A DNA stretch of 64,000 nucleotides from Epilithonimonas hispanica (GCF_003385395.1 NZ_QNUG01000014.1:35952-99951); one strand, 5' to 3'; counted from the first letter of the stretch, positions 25,570 through 34,051 are shown. Numbers and translations are program-made. The notes: a model not told the origin generated them from the letters alone.

Positions 25570-27030
25570 CTATTTTCCCATTAATTGTAATAATTCCCTA
25601 ATCGTCTCTTTGTCATCAAAATGATGTTTCACTCCATTTATTTCCTGATATGTTTCGTGCCCTTTTCCAGCTACAACAACAATATCTTTTGGTTCAGCAA
25701 ATTTGATGGCCATTTTTATTGCTTCTCTTCTGTCAGGAATCGAAGTGTATTTGCTAAAATTCTGGGGTTGAACACCACCTTCTATTTCTTTGATAATCTG
25801 TATTGGGTCTTCCGTTCTTGGATTGTCAGAAGTGATGATTGCCAAAGTCGATTTTTTGGTAGCGATGTCGCCCATTTCCGGACGTTTGGTTTTGTCTCTG
25901 TCGCCTCCACAACCGAAAACACAAATCAATCTTTCATTTTTGGTTCTGATTTCGTTGATGCTGTCCAATACATTTTCCAATGCATCCGGCGTGTGCGAAT
26001 AATCAACCACGAAGAAAATTCCGCTGTCGGATTTTATCGTTTCAAATCTTCCATTCACTCTTTGAAGAACTGAAATCGCCTGAAGAACTTCTGTTTCATC
26101 CATTCCTAATTCAAAAGCAATTCCGTAAGCCAAAAGCAGATTATAAGCATTGAATTTTCCTGTCAAAGTTGTCCAGAATTCTTTGTTATTGAAATTCAGC
26201 AACATTCCGTTGAAATCCACTTCCAGCACTTTTCCGTGAAAATCTGCCATTGTTTTCAAAGCAAATGTCTTCTTTTTCGCTTTGGTATTTTGCAACATTA
26301 CCAATCCGTTTTTGTCATCAGCATTCGTAATTGCAACCGCTGAATCTTCCAACTCGTCAAAGAATCTCTTCTTAGCGTAAATATAATTTTGGAAAGTCTT
26401 GTGATAATCCAAATGGTCGTGTGTAATGTTCGTAAAACCAGCAATTTTAAAATGCAAACCTTCGATTCTATCTTGGGAAATTCCGTGAGAACTCACTTCC
26501 ATAAAAGCGTATTCACATCCAATTTCAACAGCTTTCGCCAACATTTGATTTAGACGAATTACATCCGGAGTTGTATGTGTCGAAGGAATAATTTCGTCAG
26601 CAATTCTGTATTCAACAGTTGAAATCAAAGCGGACTGATAACCCAGATTTTTGGAAATATCAAATAATAAAGTTGTTACCGTAGTTTTTCCATTAGTTCC
26701 TGTAACGCCAATTAAGTTTAATTTCTCAGAAGGATTTCCGTAAAAATTAGAAGCCAAATGTCCTAAAGCTTTAGAAGAATTCTCAACTTTCAAATAAGTT
26801 ACTTCATCATTAATTTCTGAAGGTAATTCTTCGCAAACAATCGTTTTCGCACCTTTTTCAATACTTTGATTGATGTAAGAATGTCCGTCTGAAATCGTTC
26901 CTTTCAATGCAACATACAAAGAATTCTCAACAACTTTTCTGCTGTCAAAAACCAATTCCGAAACCGCTCTTTCAAGAGTTCCGATGGTTTCCAAAACTTG
27001 GATTCTTTGTAATAAGTCTTTTAAAATCAT
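25570..27030 (-). CDS. murE: UDP-MurNAc-L-Ala-D-Glu:meso-diaminopimelate ligase
   Basis: A 486-residue Mur ligase for the third peptide residue. The ATP loop is GVTGTNGKTTVTTLL near 109-123, and the ITHDHLDYH segment lies near 205. The DNPR motif (SDNPRTEDP, near 405) predicts specificity for meso-diaminopimelate rather than lysine. asd at 38.1 kb in this window feeds the same diaminopimelate branch. Spacing to mraY is 6 nt, indicating one transcript. Confidence 0.96.
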   Translation of the reverse strand: MILKDLLQRIQVLETIGTLERAVSELVFDSRKVVENSLYVALKGTISDGHSYINQSIEKGAKTIVCEELPSEINDEVTYLKVENSSKALGHLASNFYGNPSEKLNLIGVTGTNGKTTVTTLLFDISKNLGYQSALISTVEYRIADEIIPSTHTTPDVIRLNQMLAKAVEIGCEYAFMEVSSHGISQDRIEGLHFKIAGFTNITHDHLDYHKTFQNYIYAKKRFFDELEDSAVAITNADDKNGLVMLQNTKAKKKTFALKTMADFHGKVLEVDFNGMLLNFNNKEFWTTLTGKFNAYNLLLAYGIAFELGMDETEVLQAISVLQRVNGRFETIKSDSGIFFVVDYSHTPDALENVLDSINEIRTKNERLICVFGCGGDRDKTKRPEMGDIATKKSTLAIITSDNPRTEDPIQIIKEIEGGVQPQNFSKYTSIPDRREAIKMAIKFAEPKDIVVVAGKGHETYQEINGVKHHFDDKETIRELLQLMGK

Positions 27031-27054
27031 ATATCTAAGCTTTCGCTTTAATTT

Positions 27055-29064
27055 TTAGTTTTGAAGATTCAGATAAATCTTTTGGTTCTTTCCAATGGTC
27101 GCTCCTTCTGCAGGAAACTGTTCCATAATTTTCCCAACACCTTTGTAGTCTACTCTGTAACCCAAATTTTCAAGTTGAGGAATCACATTCTTTCCAATCA
27201 TTCCAACCAAATTCGGCATAGAGTCTTTTCTTACGCTCACTTTAACGTTTGGTGCAGTCATTTTATTAAGATTGACTTTACGCTCAACCAACAGTTCTTT
27301 CTCAACATTCAAAGGTGTTTTCAGGAAAGTCTTTCCGGCAATTTCTTTGAAAACTGGCGCAGAAACTGTTCCTCCATAAAAACCTTTTGAAGTATCTGGC
27401 TGATTAACAACTACAATACACGTATATTTTGGATTATCAGCTGGATAAAACCCTGCAAATGATGCCTGATATTTCATTGGTCCTGCTTTCCAATATTCAA
27501 ATCTTGCGGTTCCGGTTTTACCCGCAATTTTAAGATTCGGTGTGTAAATACTTCTTGCTGTTCCTTTCTCAACAGCTTTTGTCAAAGCATTCGTCATCAT
27601 TGTAATTGCTTTATCAGAAGCCATTTTTTTCACCATAATTTCAGGCGAAGCTTCATAAAGCACTTTACCGTCTTTTGTAATTTTATCAATGAACAGCGGT
27701 TTTACCATTTTACCTTTATTCGCAACCCCATTATAGAAAGCTACCAATTGTAACAATGGAAAACGAGAAGAATATCCGTAACCCAAAGAAGCCAAAGTCG
27801 CCTTATTCCAACGTTTGCTTTGAGGTGTTTGAATCGATGGTTTTGCAATTCCCGGAAGCTCAATCTGCATTTTATCAAACATCTTCCAACGTTTCAAATG
27901 ATCAATGAAAACCTGAGGTTTATCCGCGTAATGTGTTGTAATTAATTTTGCCGCACCAACATTACTTGACTTCGCTAAAACATCGCTCACATCATAAGTT
28001 CCTCCTCCGTGACCATCGGTAATTCTTTGTCCTGCATAAGTCCAAATTCCATTTCCGATATTGACTTTCGTATTTTCATCAATGAAACCATCGTCCATTG
28101 CCGCTAAAAGAGAAACCGTTTTGAATGTAGAACCCGGTTCCTGAGCATCTTTTACCGTATAGTTGTAAGCATCAACATAGATTCCCGGTTCGGTTCTTCT
28201 AAGGTTAACCATTGCACGGATTTTCCCTGTCTCAACTTCCATCACAACAACACTTCCGTGGTTTGCATCGAATTTGATTAATTGATTTTCCAGCGCAGAA
28301 TGTGCAATATCCTGAATCCTTAAATCCAGAGTTGTATAAACATCCTGCCCATCAACCGGCTCCTGAACTTTCCAGTAATCTATTGGTTTCCACTGAGAAG
28401 AAGTGATTTTCTGCTCCAAACGTTTTCCATCAATTCCTGTAAGATATTTGCTAAAAGCACCTTCCAATCCAGATTTTGATTCGCCGTTATCAGCTCCAAT
28501 TGTTCCGGCTCCGATTTGGGTTGTTGCCAATTCTCTTCGAAAATTTCTTTCAACGATGAAACCTCCTTTATTTTTTCCTTTTTTGAAAATTGGAAAATTT
28601 CTGATTCTGTCATATTCGTCAAAATCAAGCCCTCTTGCTAAAAGATAATACTGGTTATTCTTCTGATTCTGAGCATCTAATTTCCCTCTGAAGTAACTTC
28701 GCGGTTTATCAAACATTTTGCTGAGAGAATCCGTCAATGCTCCAATATTGTTGGAATAGATTGTATCTCTCATTGATTTGAAATCAAGATAGATATCGTA
28801 ACGCATTACCGTTGTCGCCAAAATGGAACCGTCCGAAGCGAAAAGATTTCCACGAGCAGCCTTTAAAGTTGCTTCGCGATAATTTTTGCTGATGTAATTA
28901 TTCTCGAATTCTTCAACATTCGTATTCTGAAGAATTAAAATTCTTGTTAAAAAAATGACAAACAAAATGAAAGCTCCCAACACAAAAAGGTAGCCCCACT
29001 TCAACGCATTGGAACGCTTTTTATCGTAATTGTTATTTGGTTGCTTTATCATCTGTGCTATCAA
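27055..29064 (-). CDS. ftsI: Septal peptidoglycan transpeptidase FtsI (PBP3) with PASTA domain
   Basis: A 669-residue class B penicillin-binding protein that cross-links septal peptidoglycan. One membrane helix lies at about 25-42, followed by the pedestal domain. The transpeptidase motifs are STFK in the segment PGSTFKTVSLLA (about 325-335), SSN (about 380) and KTGT (about 515). A single C-terminal PASTA domain covers about 615-669 (MPNLVGMIGKNVIPQLENLG). The start overlaps the ftsL end by 32 nt. A second Met four codons in would shorten the overlap to 20 nt. Position after ftsL supports FtsI. Confidence 0.95.
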   Translation of the reverse strand: MIAQMIKQPNNNYDKKRSNALKWGYLFVLGAFILFVIFLTRILILQNTNVEEFENNYISKNYREATLKAARGNLFASDGSILATTVMRYDIYLDFKSMRDTIYSNNIGALTDSLSKMFDKPRSYFRGKLDAQNQKNNQYYLLARGLDFDEYDRIRNFPIFKKGKNKGGFIVERNFRRELATTQIGAGTIGADNGESKSGLEGAFSKYLTGIDGKRLEQKITSSQWKPIDYWKVQEPVDGQDVYTTLDLRIQDIAHSALENQLIKFDANHGSVVVMEVETGKIRAMVNLRRTEPGIYVDAYNYTVKDAQEPGSTFKTVSLLAAMDDGFIDENTKVNIGNGIWTYAGQRITDGHGGGTYDVSDVLAKSSNVGAAKLITTHYADKPQVFIDHLKRWKMFDKMQIELPGIAKPSIQTPQSKRWNKATLASLGYGYSSRFPLLQLVAFYNGVANKGKMVKPLFIDKITKDGKVLYEASPEIMVKKMASDKAITMMTNALTKAVEKGTARSIYTPNLKIAGKTGTARFEYWKAGPMKYQASFAGFYPADNPKYTCIVVVNQPDTSKGFYGGTVSAPVFKEIAGKTFLKTPLNVEKELLVERKVNLNKMTAPNVKVSVRKDSMPNLVGMIGKNVIPQLENLGYRVDYKGVGKIMEQFPAEGATIGKNQKIYLNLQN

Positions 29065-29404
29065 CTTTTATCAATAATTTCATCGGGTGGCTATCCAAAC
29101 TCACCAGAGAATCCTGAACCATTTCTTTTCCCAGTTCGGATTCCATTCTTATCTTTATTAATCGACTTTGCGCATAGGCATTTCTCGATTTGTATTCTTC
29201 TGTCTCTTCTTTGAGTTTATTGACACGCTCAATTTTCTGATTCACCAAGTGATTACTATAAATCATCACCATCAACAATCCGAAAATGAACAGAAAATAT
29301 TTGTAATGCGCCTTTACCTCATCACGGTTAAGAAAATTCCCTTTTATGATATCCATAAAAGTGAGTTTCTTTTTCTGCTTATTGTAGGTTGTCTGCTTTG
29401 CCAT
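29033..29404 (-). CDS. ftsL: FtsL-like division protein
   Basis: A 123-residue small bitopic protein. It has a basic cytoplasmic N-terminus, one membrane helix at about 38-54 (YFLFIFGLLMVMIYSNHLV), and then a coiled-coil segment rich in Arg, Glu and Lys to about 100. This is the architecture of FtsL, which joins FtsB and FtsQ to activate FtsWI. Sequence similarity is naturally low in this family. The call rests on topology and on the position between rsmH and ftsI, where FtsL is expected. Confidence 0.8.
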   Translation of the reverse strand: MAKQTTYNKQKKKLTFMDIIKGNFLNRDEVKAHYKYFLFIFGLLMVMIYSNHLVNQKIERVNKLKEETEEYKSRNAYAQSRLIKIRMESELGKEMVQDSLVSLDSHPMKLLIKVDSTDDKATK

Positions 29405-29408
29405 TTTT

Positions 29409-29485
29409 GGTTGTTTGTTGTCGGTTGACAGCTGATAGATTTAAAACATCTTCAAACAACTATCAACTAAAAACCATCAACTATA
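29409..29485. repeat. Inverted heptad word array between rsmH and ftsL
   Basis: Eleven 7-nt words are in phase. In one reading frame of words the left half is GTTGTTT, GTTGTCG, GTTGACA, GCTGATA and the right half AACTATC, AACTAAA, AACCATC, AACTATA. The halves are reverse complements in type. The array fills the spacer and overlaps the rsmH stop by a few bases. Confidence 0.78.
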
Positions 29486-30374
29486 ATTTTGTTCCAATTC
29501 TCATTTTTGCACTTCTCGCTCTTGAGTTTTCTTCTATTTCTTTATCGTCCGGAATGATTGCTTTTGTCTTTAATAATTCAAAAGCTTTTGCATAATTTCC
29601 GTAAATATCACGCTGAGGTTCACCTTCGAACATTCCGTTTTTCAGGAAACGTTTCACCAATCTGTCTTCCAAAGAATGATAAGAAATCACAACCAACCTT
29701 CCTTCAACTTTTAAAATCTTGTAAGACTGAACGAGCATTTCTTTCAAAACTTCCAACTCCTGATTGACTTCAATTCTAATAGCTTGAAAAACTTGAGCAA
29801 AAAATTTGTTCTGCTTAAAAGCTGGAATATAACTGAAGAGATTTTTTAAGTCCTCAGTCGTATTGATTTTCTTAGTCTTTCTGTGATGAACGATTTCTCT
29901 TGCCAATTTTCGAGATTCTCTCAATTCTCCATATTGATAAAAGATATTCGCAAGGTCTTCTTCTTCGTAATCGTTGATGATTTTTTTTGCGTCCAAACCT
30001 TGCATCACATTCATTCTCATATCAAGAGGTGCATTGCTTCTCGTAGAAAATCCACGTTCCGCTTCATCAAACTGATGAGAAGAAACGCCCAAATCCGCTA
30101 AAATACCATCAACTTGAGAAATTCCATAAGCCAACATCGAGTTTTCCAAAAACCTGAAATTCTGATTGACCAAAGTAAATCTCGGGTCATCAATCGTATT
30201 TTTCAGCGCATCCAAATCTTGGTCAAAAGAAAACAACTTCCCTTTATCGGAAAGCCTGCTTAAAATCTCTCTAGAGTGACCGCCTCCACCAAAAGTACAG
30301 TCCACATAAATCCCGTCTGGATTGGTAACCAGAGCATCTACACTTTGTTTTAATAAGACAGGATTGTGATACAT
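29481..30374 (-). CDS. rsmH: 16S rRNA (cytosine1402-N4)-methyltransferase
   Basis: A 297-residue SAM-dependent methyltransferase (MraW) that methylates N4 of C1402 in the 16S rRNA decoding centre. The opening MYHNPVLLKQSVDAL is family-typical. The SAM motif YVDCTFGGGGHSREIL is near 24-39, followed by GILADLGVSSHQFD near 104 and the C-terminal VISYHSLEDRLVKRF near 230. It is the second gene of the dcw cluster, behind mraZ. Confidence 0.96.
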   Translation of the reverse strand: MYHNPVLLKQSVDALVTNPDGIYVDCTFGGGGHSREILSRLSDKGKLFSFDQDLDALKNTIDDPRFTLVNQNFRFLENSMLAYGISQVDGILADLGVSSHQFDEAERGFSTRSNAPLDMRMNVMQGLDAKKIINDYEEEDLANIFYQYGELRESRKLAREIVHHRKTKKINTTEDLKNLFSYIPAFKQNKFFAQVFQAIRIEVNQELEVLKEMLVQSYKILKVEGRLVVISYHSLEDRLVKRFLKNGMFEGEPQRDIYGNYAKAFELLKTKAIIPDDKEIEENSRARSAKMRIGTKL

Positions 30375-30381
30375 TGTTTTT

Positions 30382-30458
30382 ATAATTGATGAATGATGAT
30401 TGATAAATGATTTAATTATTCGGTTTATAAAACCTTTTAATTATTCTTTCTTAATTAT
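30382..30458. repeat. Heptad word array between mraZ and rsmH
   Basis: Eleven 7-nt words are in phase, beginning ATAATTG, ATGAATG, ATGATTG, ATAAATG and ending TAATTAT, TCTTTCT, TAATTAT. The left words resemble those of the array at 13516-13585. The inverted symmetry is weaker here. Confidence 0.6.
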
Positions 30459-30925
30459 TAATTTGATTCGTCTGAATCAAGATTTCCCATCACGTTTTCT
30501 GCAAGATTGGCGAAGTCTGCTTCACTGACAGAAATGACTTGCTCATAAGCTTCTTTATCCCAAATCTCGACGAGTTCCCCTGCGCTTGTGATGACGATAT
30601 CTTTGGTCAGATTGGCATATTGTGTCAAATCTTTACTGATTTGCAGACGACCAACATTGTCCATCTCCACAGTTTTGACTCCAGCCGTAAACATCCTGAT
30701 GAAATCTGCATTTTGTTTGATAAATCGGTTGAGACCGTTTATTTTTGTCATCAGTTTTTCCCAGGGCTTCATCGGATAGACCTCAAGACACTTTTGAAAC
30801 ACCGAACGCTTGATCACAAATGGCTCATCCGCAAAGTGTTCCATCTGCTTCGTAAGCGAAGCAGGCAGTTTGATGCGTCCTTTGTCATCTATTTTGCACT
30901 CGTATGTTCCAATGAAGTTTTTCAT
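30458..30925 (-). CDS. mraZ: Transcriptional regulator MraZ
   Basis: A 155-residue MraZ, an AbrB-like protein with two copies of the DXXXR module. It binds direct GTGGG-type repeats upstream of its own operon and represses it in species studied. The opening MKNFIGTYECKIDDKGRIKLPASL holds the first DxxxR, and DNVGRLQIS holds the second. An in-frame start ten codons upstream is rejected because it would lie upstream of the -7 box at 30932-30939. Three binding boxes are visible at 30951-30975. It heads the dcw cluster. Confidence 0.95.
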   Translation of the reverse strand: MKNFIGTYECKIDDKGRIKLPASLTKQMEHFADEPFVIKRSVFQKCLEVYPMKPWEKLMTKINGLNRFIKQNADFIRMFTAGVKTVEMDNVGRLQISKDLTQYANLTKDIVITSAGELVEIWDKEAYEQVISVSEADFANLAENVMGNLDSDESN

Positions 30926-30931
30926 TTGGAG

Positions 30932-30939
30932 CAAATTTA
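30932..30939 (-). promoter_or_regulatory. -7 box of the dcw operon promoter
   Basis: Minus-strand TAAATTTG matches TAnnTTTG and ends 6 nt before the mraZ ATG. The MraZ boxes begin 11 nt upstream and cover the -33 region. Confidence 0.65.
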
Positions 30940-30950
30940 TATAAAAATCT

Positions 30951-30975
30951 ACCACATTTTACCACTTTTGCCCAC
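30951..30975 (-). promoter_or_regulatory. MraZ operator, three direct boxes with 10-bp period
   Basis: On the minus strand the boxes read GTGGG, GTGGT and GTGGT, at 30971-30975, 30961-30965 and 30951-30955. They are separated by exactly 5 nt. This is the layout of known MraZ binding sites. Its place over the -33 region is consistent with autorepression. Confidence 0.8.
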
Positions 30976-31099
30976 TTTTATACTTAATGTTTATAACTTT
31001 TTAGTTTTAAAGCTTTCTTGGCTAATGATTTGATTTAAAATGAATTATTGCGAAAACCTTTATTATAAAGCCTTTGCAATGAATGATTTAAAAAATTCG

Positions 31100-31134
31100 G
31101 TTAGAATTGTTTCATTATTTAAAATGATTCTAAC
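31100..31134. promoter_or_regulatory. Possible operator of the nitroreductase gene
   Basis: A perfect 8-bp inverted repeat, GTTAGAAT (31100-31107) and ATTCTAAC (31127-31134). The right arm ends 17 nt before the -7 box at 31152, so it would overlap the -33 region. It could be a regulator site; no regulator gene lies next to it. Confidence 0.4.
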
Positions 31135-31151
31135 TAAAATTTCAAATTACC

Positions 31152-31159
31152 TATATTTG
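31152..31159 (+). promoter_or_regulatory. -7 promoter box abutting the nitroreductase gene
   Basis: TATATTTG matches TAnnTTTG and ends 5 nt before the ATG at 31165, predicting a leaderless or near-leaderless mRNA. Confidence 0.55.
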
Positions 31160-31164
31160 TTATT

Positions 31165-31791
31165 ATGAATTATTTAGAAGCACTTAACTGGCGATATTCT
31201 GTGAAAAAATTTGACGGAAGAAAGATTTCTTCTGAAAAATTGAACAACATCCTGGAAGCAGGACGACTGTCTGTCAGCTCATTAGGACTACAACCTTATC
31301 ATCTCTTGGTTGTGGAAAATGATGAGACGATTCAGAAATTGATTCCGGCTTTTTATAATCCGTCACAAATATCGACTTGTTCGCACTTGATTGCTTTGGT
31401 CACAAAAACTCATATTAATAAGGAATATGTTGATAATTACTTCAGTCATATTATTAATGAACGCGGTGTGACTTTGGAACAATTGTCAGCTTTTAGAAAT
31501 AATATCAATCTTTTCTTAGAAAATTATACTCAGAAAGAACTGGAAAGTTGGTCCGAGAAACAGAGTTATATTGTTTTAGGCTCATTAATAATGGCATCTG
31601 CAGAAGAAGAAATCGACACCTGCCCGATGGAAGGCTTCAAAGCTGAAATCCTGGAAGAGGTTTTGAAAATCGACAAAGAACACGAAAAAATTGCAGTTGT
31701 TCTGGCGCTTGGCTACAGAGCGGAAGATGATATATTTCAGAATTTCAAAAAAGTCAGAAAACCTGCGGATAAGTTCATCAAATTTCTGTAA
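31165..31791 (+). CDS. NAD(P)H-dependent nitroreductase family oxidoreductase
   Basis: A 208-residue FMN-binding nitroreductase of the NfsB/dihydropteridine reductase type. Family features are the opening LNWRYSVKKFDGRKIS, SVSSLGLQPYHLLVVEN near 38-54, and ALGYRAEDD near 182. The conserved CPMEGF segment lies near 152. Such enzymes reduce nitroaromatics or quinones using NAD(P)H in the cytoplasm. The physiological substrate is not evident. It appears monocistronic, with a short promoter-to-ATG distance and an inverted repeat upstream. Confidence 0.92.
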   Translation: MNYLEALNWRYSVKKFDGRKISSEKLNNILEAGRLSVSSLGLQPYHLLVVENDETIQKLIPAFYNPSQISTCSHLIALVTKTHINKEYVDNYFSHIINERGVTLEQLSAFRNNINLFLENYTQKELESWSEKQSYIVLGSLIMASAEEEIDTCPMEGFKAEILEEVLKIDKEHEKIAVVLALGYRAEDDIFQNFKKVRKPADKFIKFL

Positions 31792-31814
31792 TTTTAATTA
31801 TTAATTCAAATAAA

Positions 31815-32039
31815 ATGAATGCAATCAGACAAATCGTTGAGGTCAAAAACCATAAGTTAAACATCGAACTTCCAGAAAACTTCGATGCAGAATATGCTGA
31901 GGTTATCATTTTTCCGAAAGAAGAAGAACTTGATTTTGAAATTTCTGAAGATGAGAAAGCATTGATGAGAAAGCGTGTTGCAGAAGCTAAAGAAGCAGAT
32001 TTTGAAGATTGGGACGCTATTAAAGATAACTTTTTATAA
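31815..32039 (+). CDS. Putative antitoxin of a ParE/RelE-type pair
   Basis: A 74-residue acidic protein. The N-terminal part (about 1-35) resembles a small beta-rich dimerisation domain, and the C-terminus is an acidic helix (ISEDEKALMRKRVAEAKEADF), as in antitoxins that wrap around ParE/RelE toxins. No family name is recognised. The stop overlaps the next start as TAATG, which indicates translational coupling. The call as antitoxin rests on size, charge, order and coupling. Confidence 0.65.
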   Translation: MNAIRQIVEVKNHKLNIELPENFDAEYAEVIIFPKEEELDFEISEDEKALMRKRVAEAKEADFEDWDAIKDNFL

Positions 32040-32332
32040 TGTTCAAAGTTTCAATTCTAAAAAGTGCGAAATCTGACCTTAGAGATGCAAGTGATTATTA
32101 TGGAGCAATTTCTAAAGAACTTAAGGCAAGATTTCTTACTAATTTCAATAATACATTAAACCAACTTAAAGAAATTCCCTATTTCCAAATAAGATTTGAT
32201 GAGTTTCGTCTGAGGCAAGTCAAAAACTTCCCCGTTATGATTCATTATATTATTAATGAAGAGGAAAAAGTAGTCAAGGTTTACGGCATTCGTTTTGCCA
32301 AATCCAATCCTGACAGTTATCCAAAGATTTAA
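32039..32332 (+). CDS. Type II toxin, RelE/ParE superfamily
   Basis: A 97-residue basic protein with the RelE/ParE layout: an opening FKVSILKSAKSDLRDASDYYG, a helical pair, and C-terminal strands (VMIHYIINEEEKVVKVYGIRF). The family includes mRNA interferases and gyrase poisons. The sequence alone does not decide which this is. It is coupled to the upstream acidic protein by a TAATG overlap, giving a complete-looking toxin-antitoxin pair placed between a nitroreductase and nadB. Confidence 0.8.
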   Translation: MFKVSILKSAKSDLRDASDYYGAISKELKARFLTNFNNTLNQLKEIPYFQIRFDEFRLRQVKNFPVMIHYIINEEEKVVKVYGIRFAKSNPDSYPKI

Positions 32333-32365
32333 TATCTTTAATAATCCTACAATTTCAAAATTAAA

Positions 32366-33961
32366 ATGATAAAAACAGACGTTCTTGTAATCGGTTCCGG
32401 AATCTCGGGCTTATCTTACGCTATCAAAATTGCTGAACAATTACCGGAAACTAAAATAACAATCGTTACAAAATCCAACGAGGACGAAAGCAATACCAAA
32501 TATGCACAAGGCGGATTGGCAGTCGTAACGGATTTTTCCAAAGATAATTTTCAAAAACATATTGACGACACCTTGCGGGCTGGAGATTACATCAATGACC
32601 CAGAAATTGTAAAAATGGTGGTGGAAGAAGCTCCACATCGTTTTAATGAAATCGTAGAATGGGGCGCAAAATTTGACCAAGAAAAAGGAAAATATTCATT
32701 AGGGAGAGAAGGCGGACATACAGAAAACCGAATTGTTCACCATAAAGATATTACTGGTTTTGAAATTGAAAGAGCTCTTTTGGAAACTATTAGAAACTCT
32801 CCAAATATCGAGATGCTTCCTCATCATTACGTCATCGATTTAATTACCCAACATCACGTTCCGGGGAAAGAGTTAGACAAGGGAAATATCAATGCTTACG
32901 GCGCTTATATTCTTGATGAGCAGAATAAGAAAATCAAAAAAATCACGTCAAAAATCACTTTGGTTGCAACAGGTGGCGCTGGTCACGTTTACAAAAACAC
33001 AACCAATCCAATTATTGCAACAGGAGACGGAATTGCTTTTGTTCACAGAGCTCAAGGGAAAGTTTCGAATATGCAATATTATCAGTTTCACCCAACTGCG
33101 ATGTATTCTAAAAGAGACGGAATGCTGTTCCTGATTTCAGAAGCTGTTCGTGGAGACGGCGCAAAACTTCGCACCAAAAATGGAAAACCATTTATGCAAA
33201 AATATGATGAACGCGAAGAATTAGCGTCTCGAGACATCGTTGCAAGAGGAATCGATAATGAATTGAAAATAAGCGGAGATGATTATGTTGGATTGGATTG
33301 TCGTGAAATGGACAGAGAAAAATTCATCAATCACTTCCCAAACATCTATCAAAAATGTTTGGATGAAGGAATTGACCCTTTCAAAGAATTGATTCCGGTT
33401 GTTCCGGCTTGTCATTATTTAATGGGTGGAATCGACACTGATAAATACGGACAATCTTCTATTAAAAATCTTTTTGCCGTTGGAGAATGTACCAATTCAG
33501 GACTTCACGGCGCCAACAGATTAGCTTCTAATTCTTTATTAGAAGGTTTGGTTTTTGGTCACAATGCAGCGATGAAAACTGTTGAACTGTTGAAAGAAAA
33601 TGATTTTAATTTCGATGATTTAAAAGCTGTTCCGGAATGGAATGAAGATGGAATGAAAATGATGGACGAAATGGTTCTGGTAACTTATCTCAGAAAACAA
33701 CTTCAGGAAATGATGAGCGACTTGGTTGCCATCGTACGAAGTAACGCAAGATTGGAATTAGCTAAGAAAAAACAACGAGAAATATACGAAGCAGTAACAG
33801 AACTTTATAATTATTCCATACTTTCGCCACAGCTTTCGGAGCTTAGAAATCTTGTAAATGTTTCTTATCTGATTATCAAACATTCTCTCGAAATGAAAGA
33901 AAATAAAGGAGCATTTTACAATAAGGATTTGGCTACGAAACCACTTCTTATTAATGAATAA
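32366..33961 (+). CDS. nadB: L-aspartate oxidase
   Basis: A 531-residue FAD enzyme that oxidises L-aspartate to iminoaspartate, the first step of NAD synthesis. The FAD-binding motif is VLVIGSGISGLSYAI at 6-20. Then come NTKYAQGGLAVV near 44 and the flavoprotein segments YQFHPTAMY and GADGAKLR-like near 240-270. The C-terminal part contains HGANRLASNSLLEGLVFG near 385. Length is usual. nadC follows 90 nt downstream, so two steps of the pathway are together. nadA is not in this window. Confidence 0.96.
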   Translation: MIKTDVLVIGSGISGLSYAIKIAEQLPETKITIVTKSNEDESNTKYAQGGLAVVTDFSKDNFQKHIDDTLRAGDYINDPEIVKMVVEEAPHRFNEIVEWGAKFDQEKGKYSLGREGGHTENRIVHHKDITGFEIERALLETIRNSPNIEMLPHHYVIDLITQHHVPGKELDKGNINAYGAYILDEQNKKIKKITSKITLVATGGAGHVYKNTTNPIIATGDGIAFVHRAQGKVSNMQYYQFHPTAMYSKRDGMLFLISEAVRGDGAKLRTKNGKPFMQKYDEREELASRDIVARGIDNELKISGDDYVGLDCREMDREKFINHFPNIYQKCLDEGIDPFKELIPVVPACHYLMGGIDTDKYGQSSIKNLFAVGECTNSGLHGANRLASNSLLEGLVFGHNAAMKTVELLKENDFNFDDLKAVPEWNEDGMKMMDEMVLVTYLRKQLQEMMSDLVAIVRSNARLELAKKKQREIYEAVTELYNYSILSPQLSELRNLVNVSYLIIKHSLEMKENKGAFYNKDLATKPLLINE

Positions 33962-33965
33962 AATC

Positions 33966-34042
33966 TGTAAAACTTATTAATGTAAAATGTATTAAAGATT
34001 TAATTTTTGATACATAAATACTTTTTTACATTAGTACAAAAA
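33966..34042. repeat. Heptad word array between nadB and nadC
   Basis: Eleven 7-nt words are in phase, including ATGTAAA, ATGTATT in the left half and TGATACA, TAAATAC, TTTTTTA in the right. Two left words match those of the murG-murC array. The region is AT-rich, so the call is less sure than for the other arrays. Confidence 0.5.
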
Positions 34043-34051
34043 ATAAACCCA

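Noticed and set aside
30539..31033. Open frame opposite mraZ reaching into its promoter
   Set aside because: It would cross the MraZ boxes and the -7 box. The codon pattern is that of an antisense shadow.
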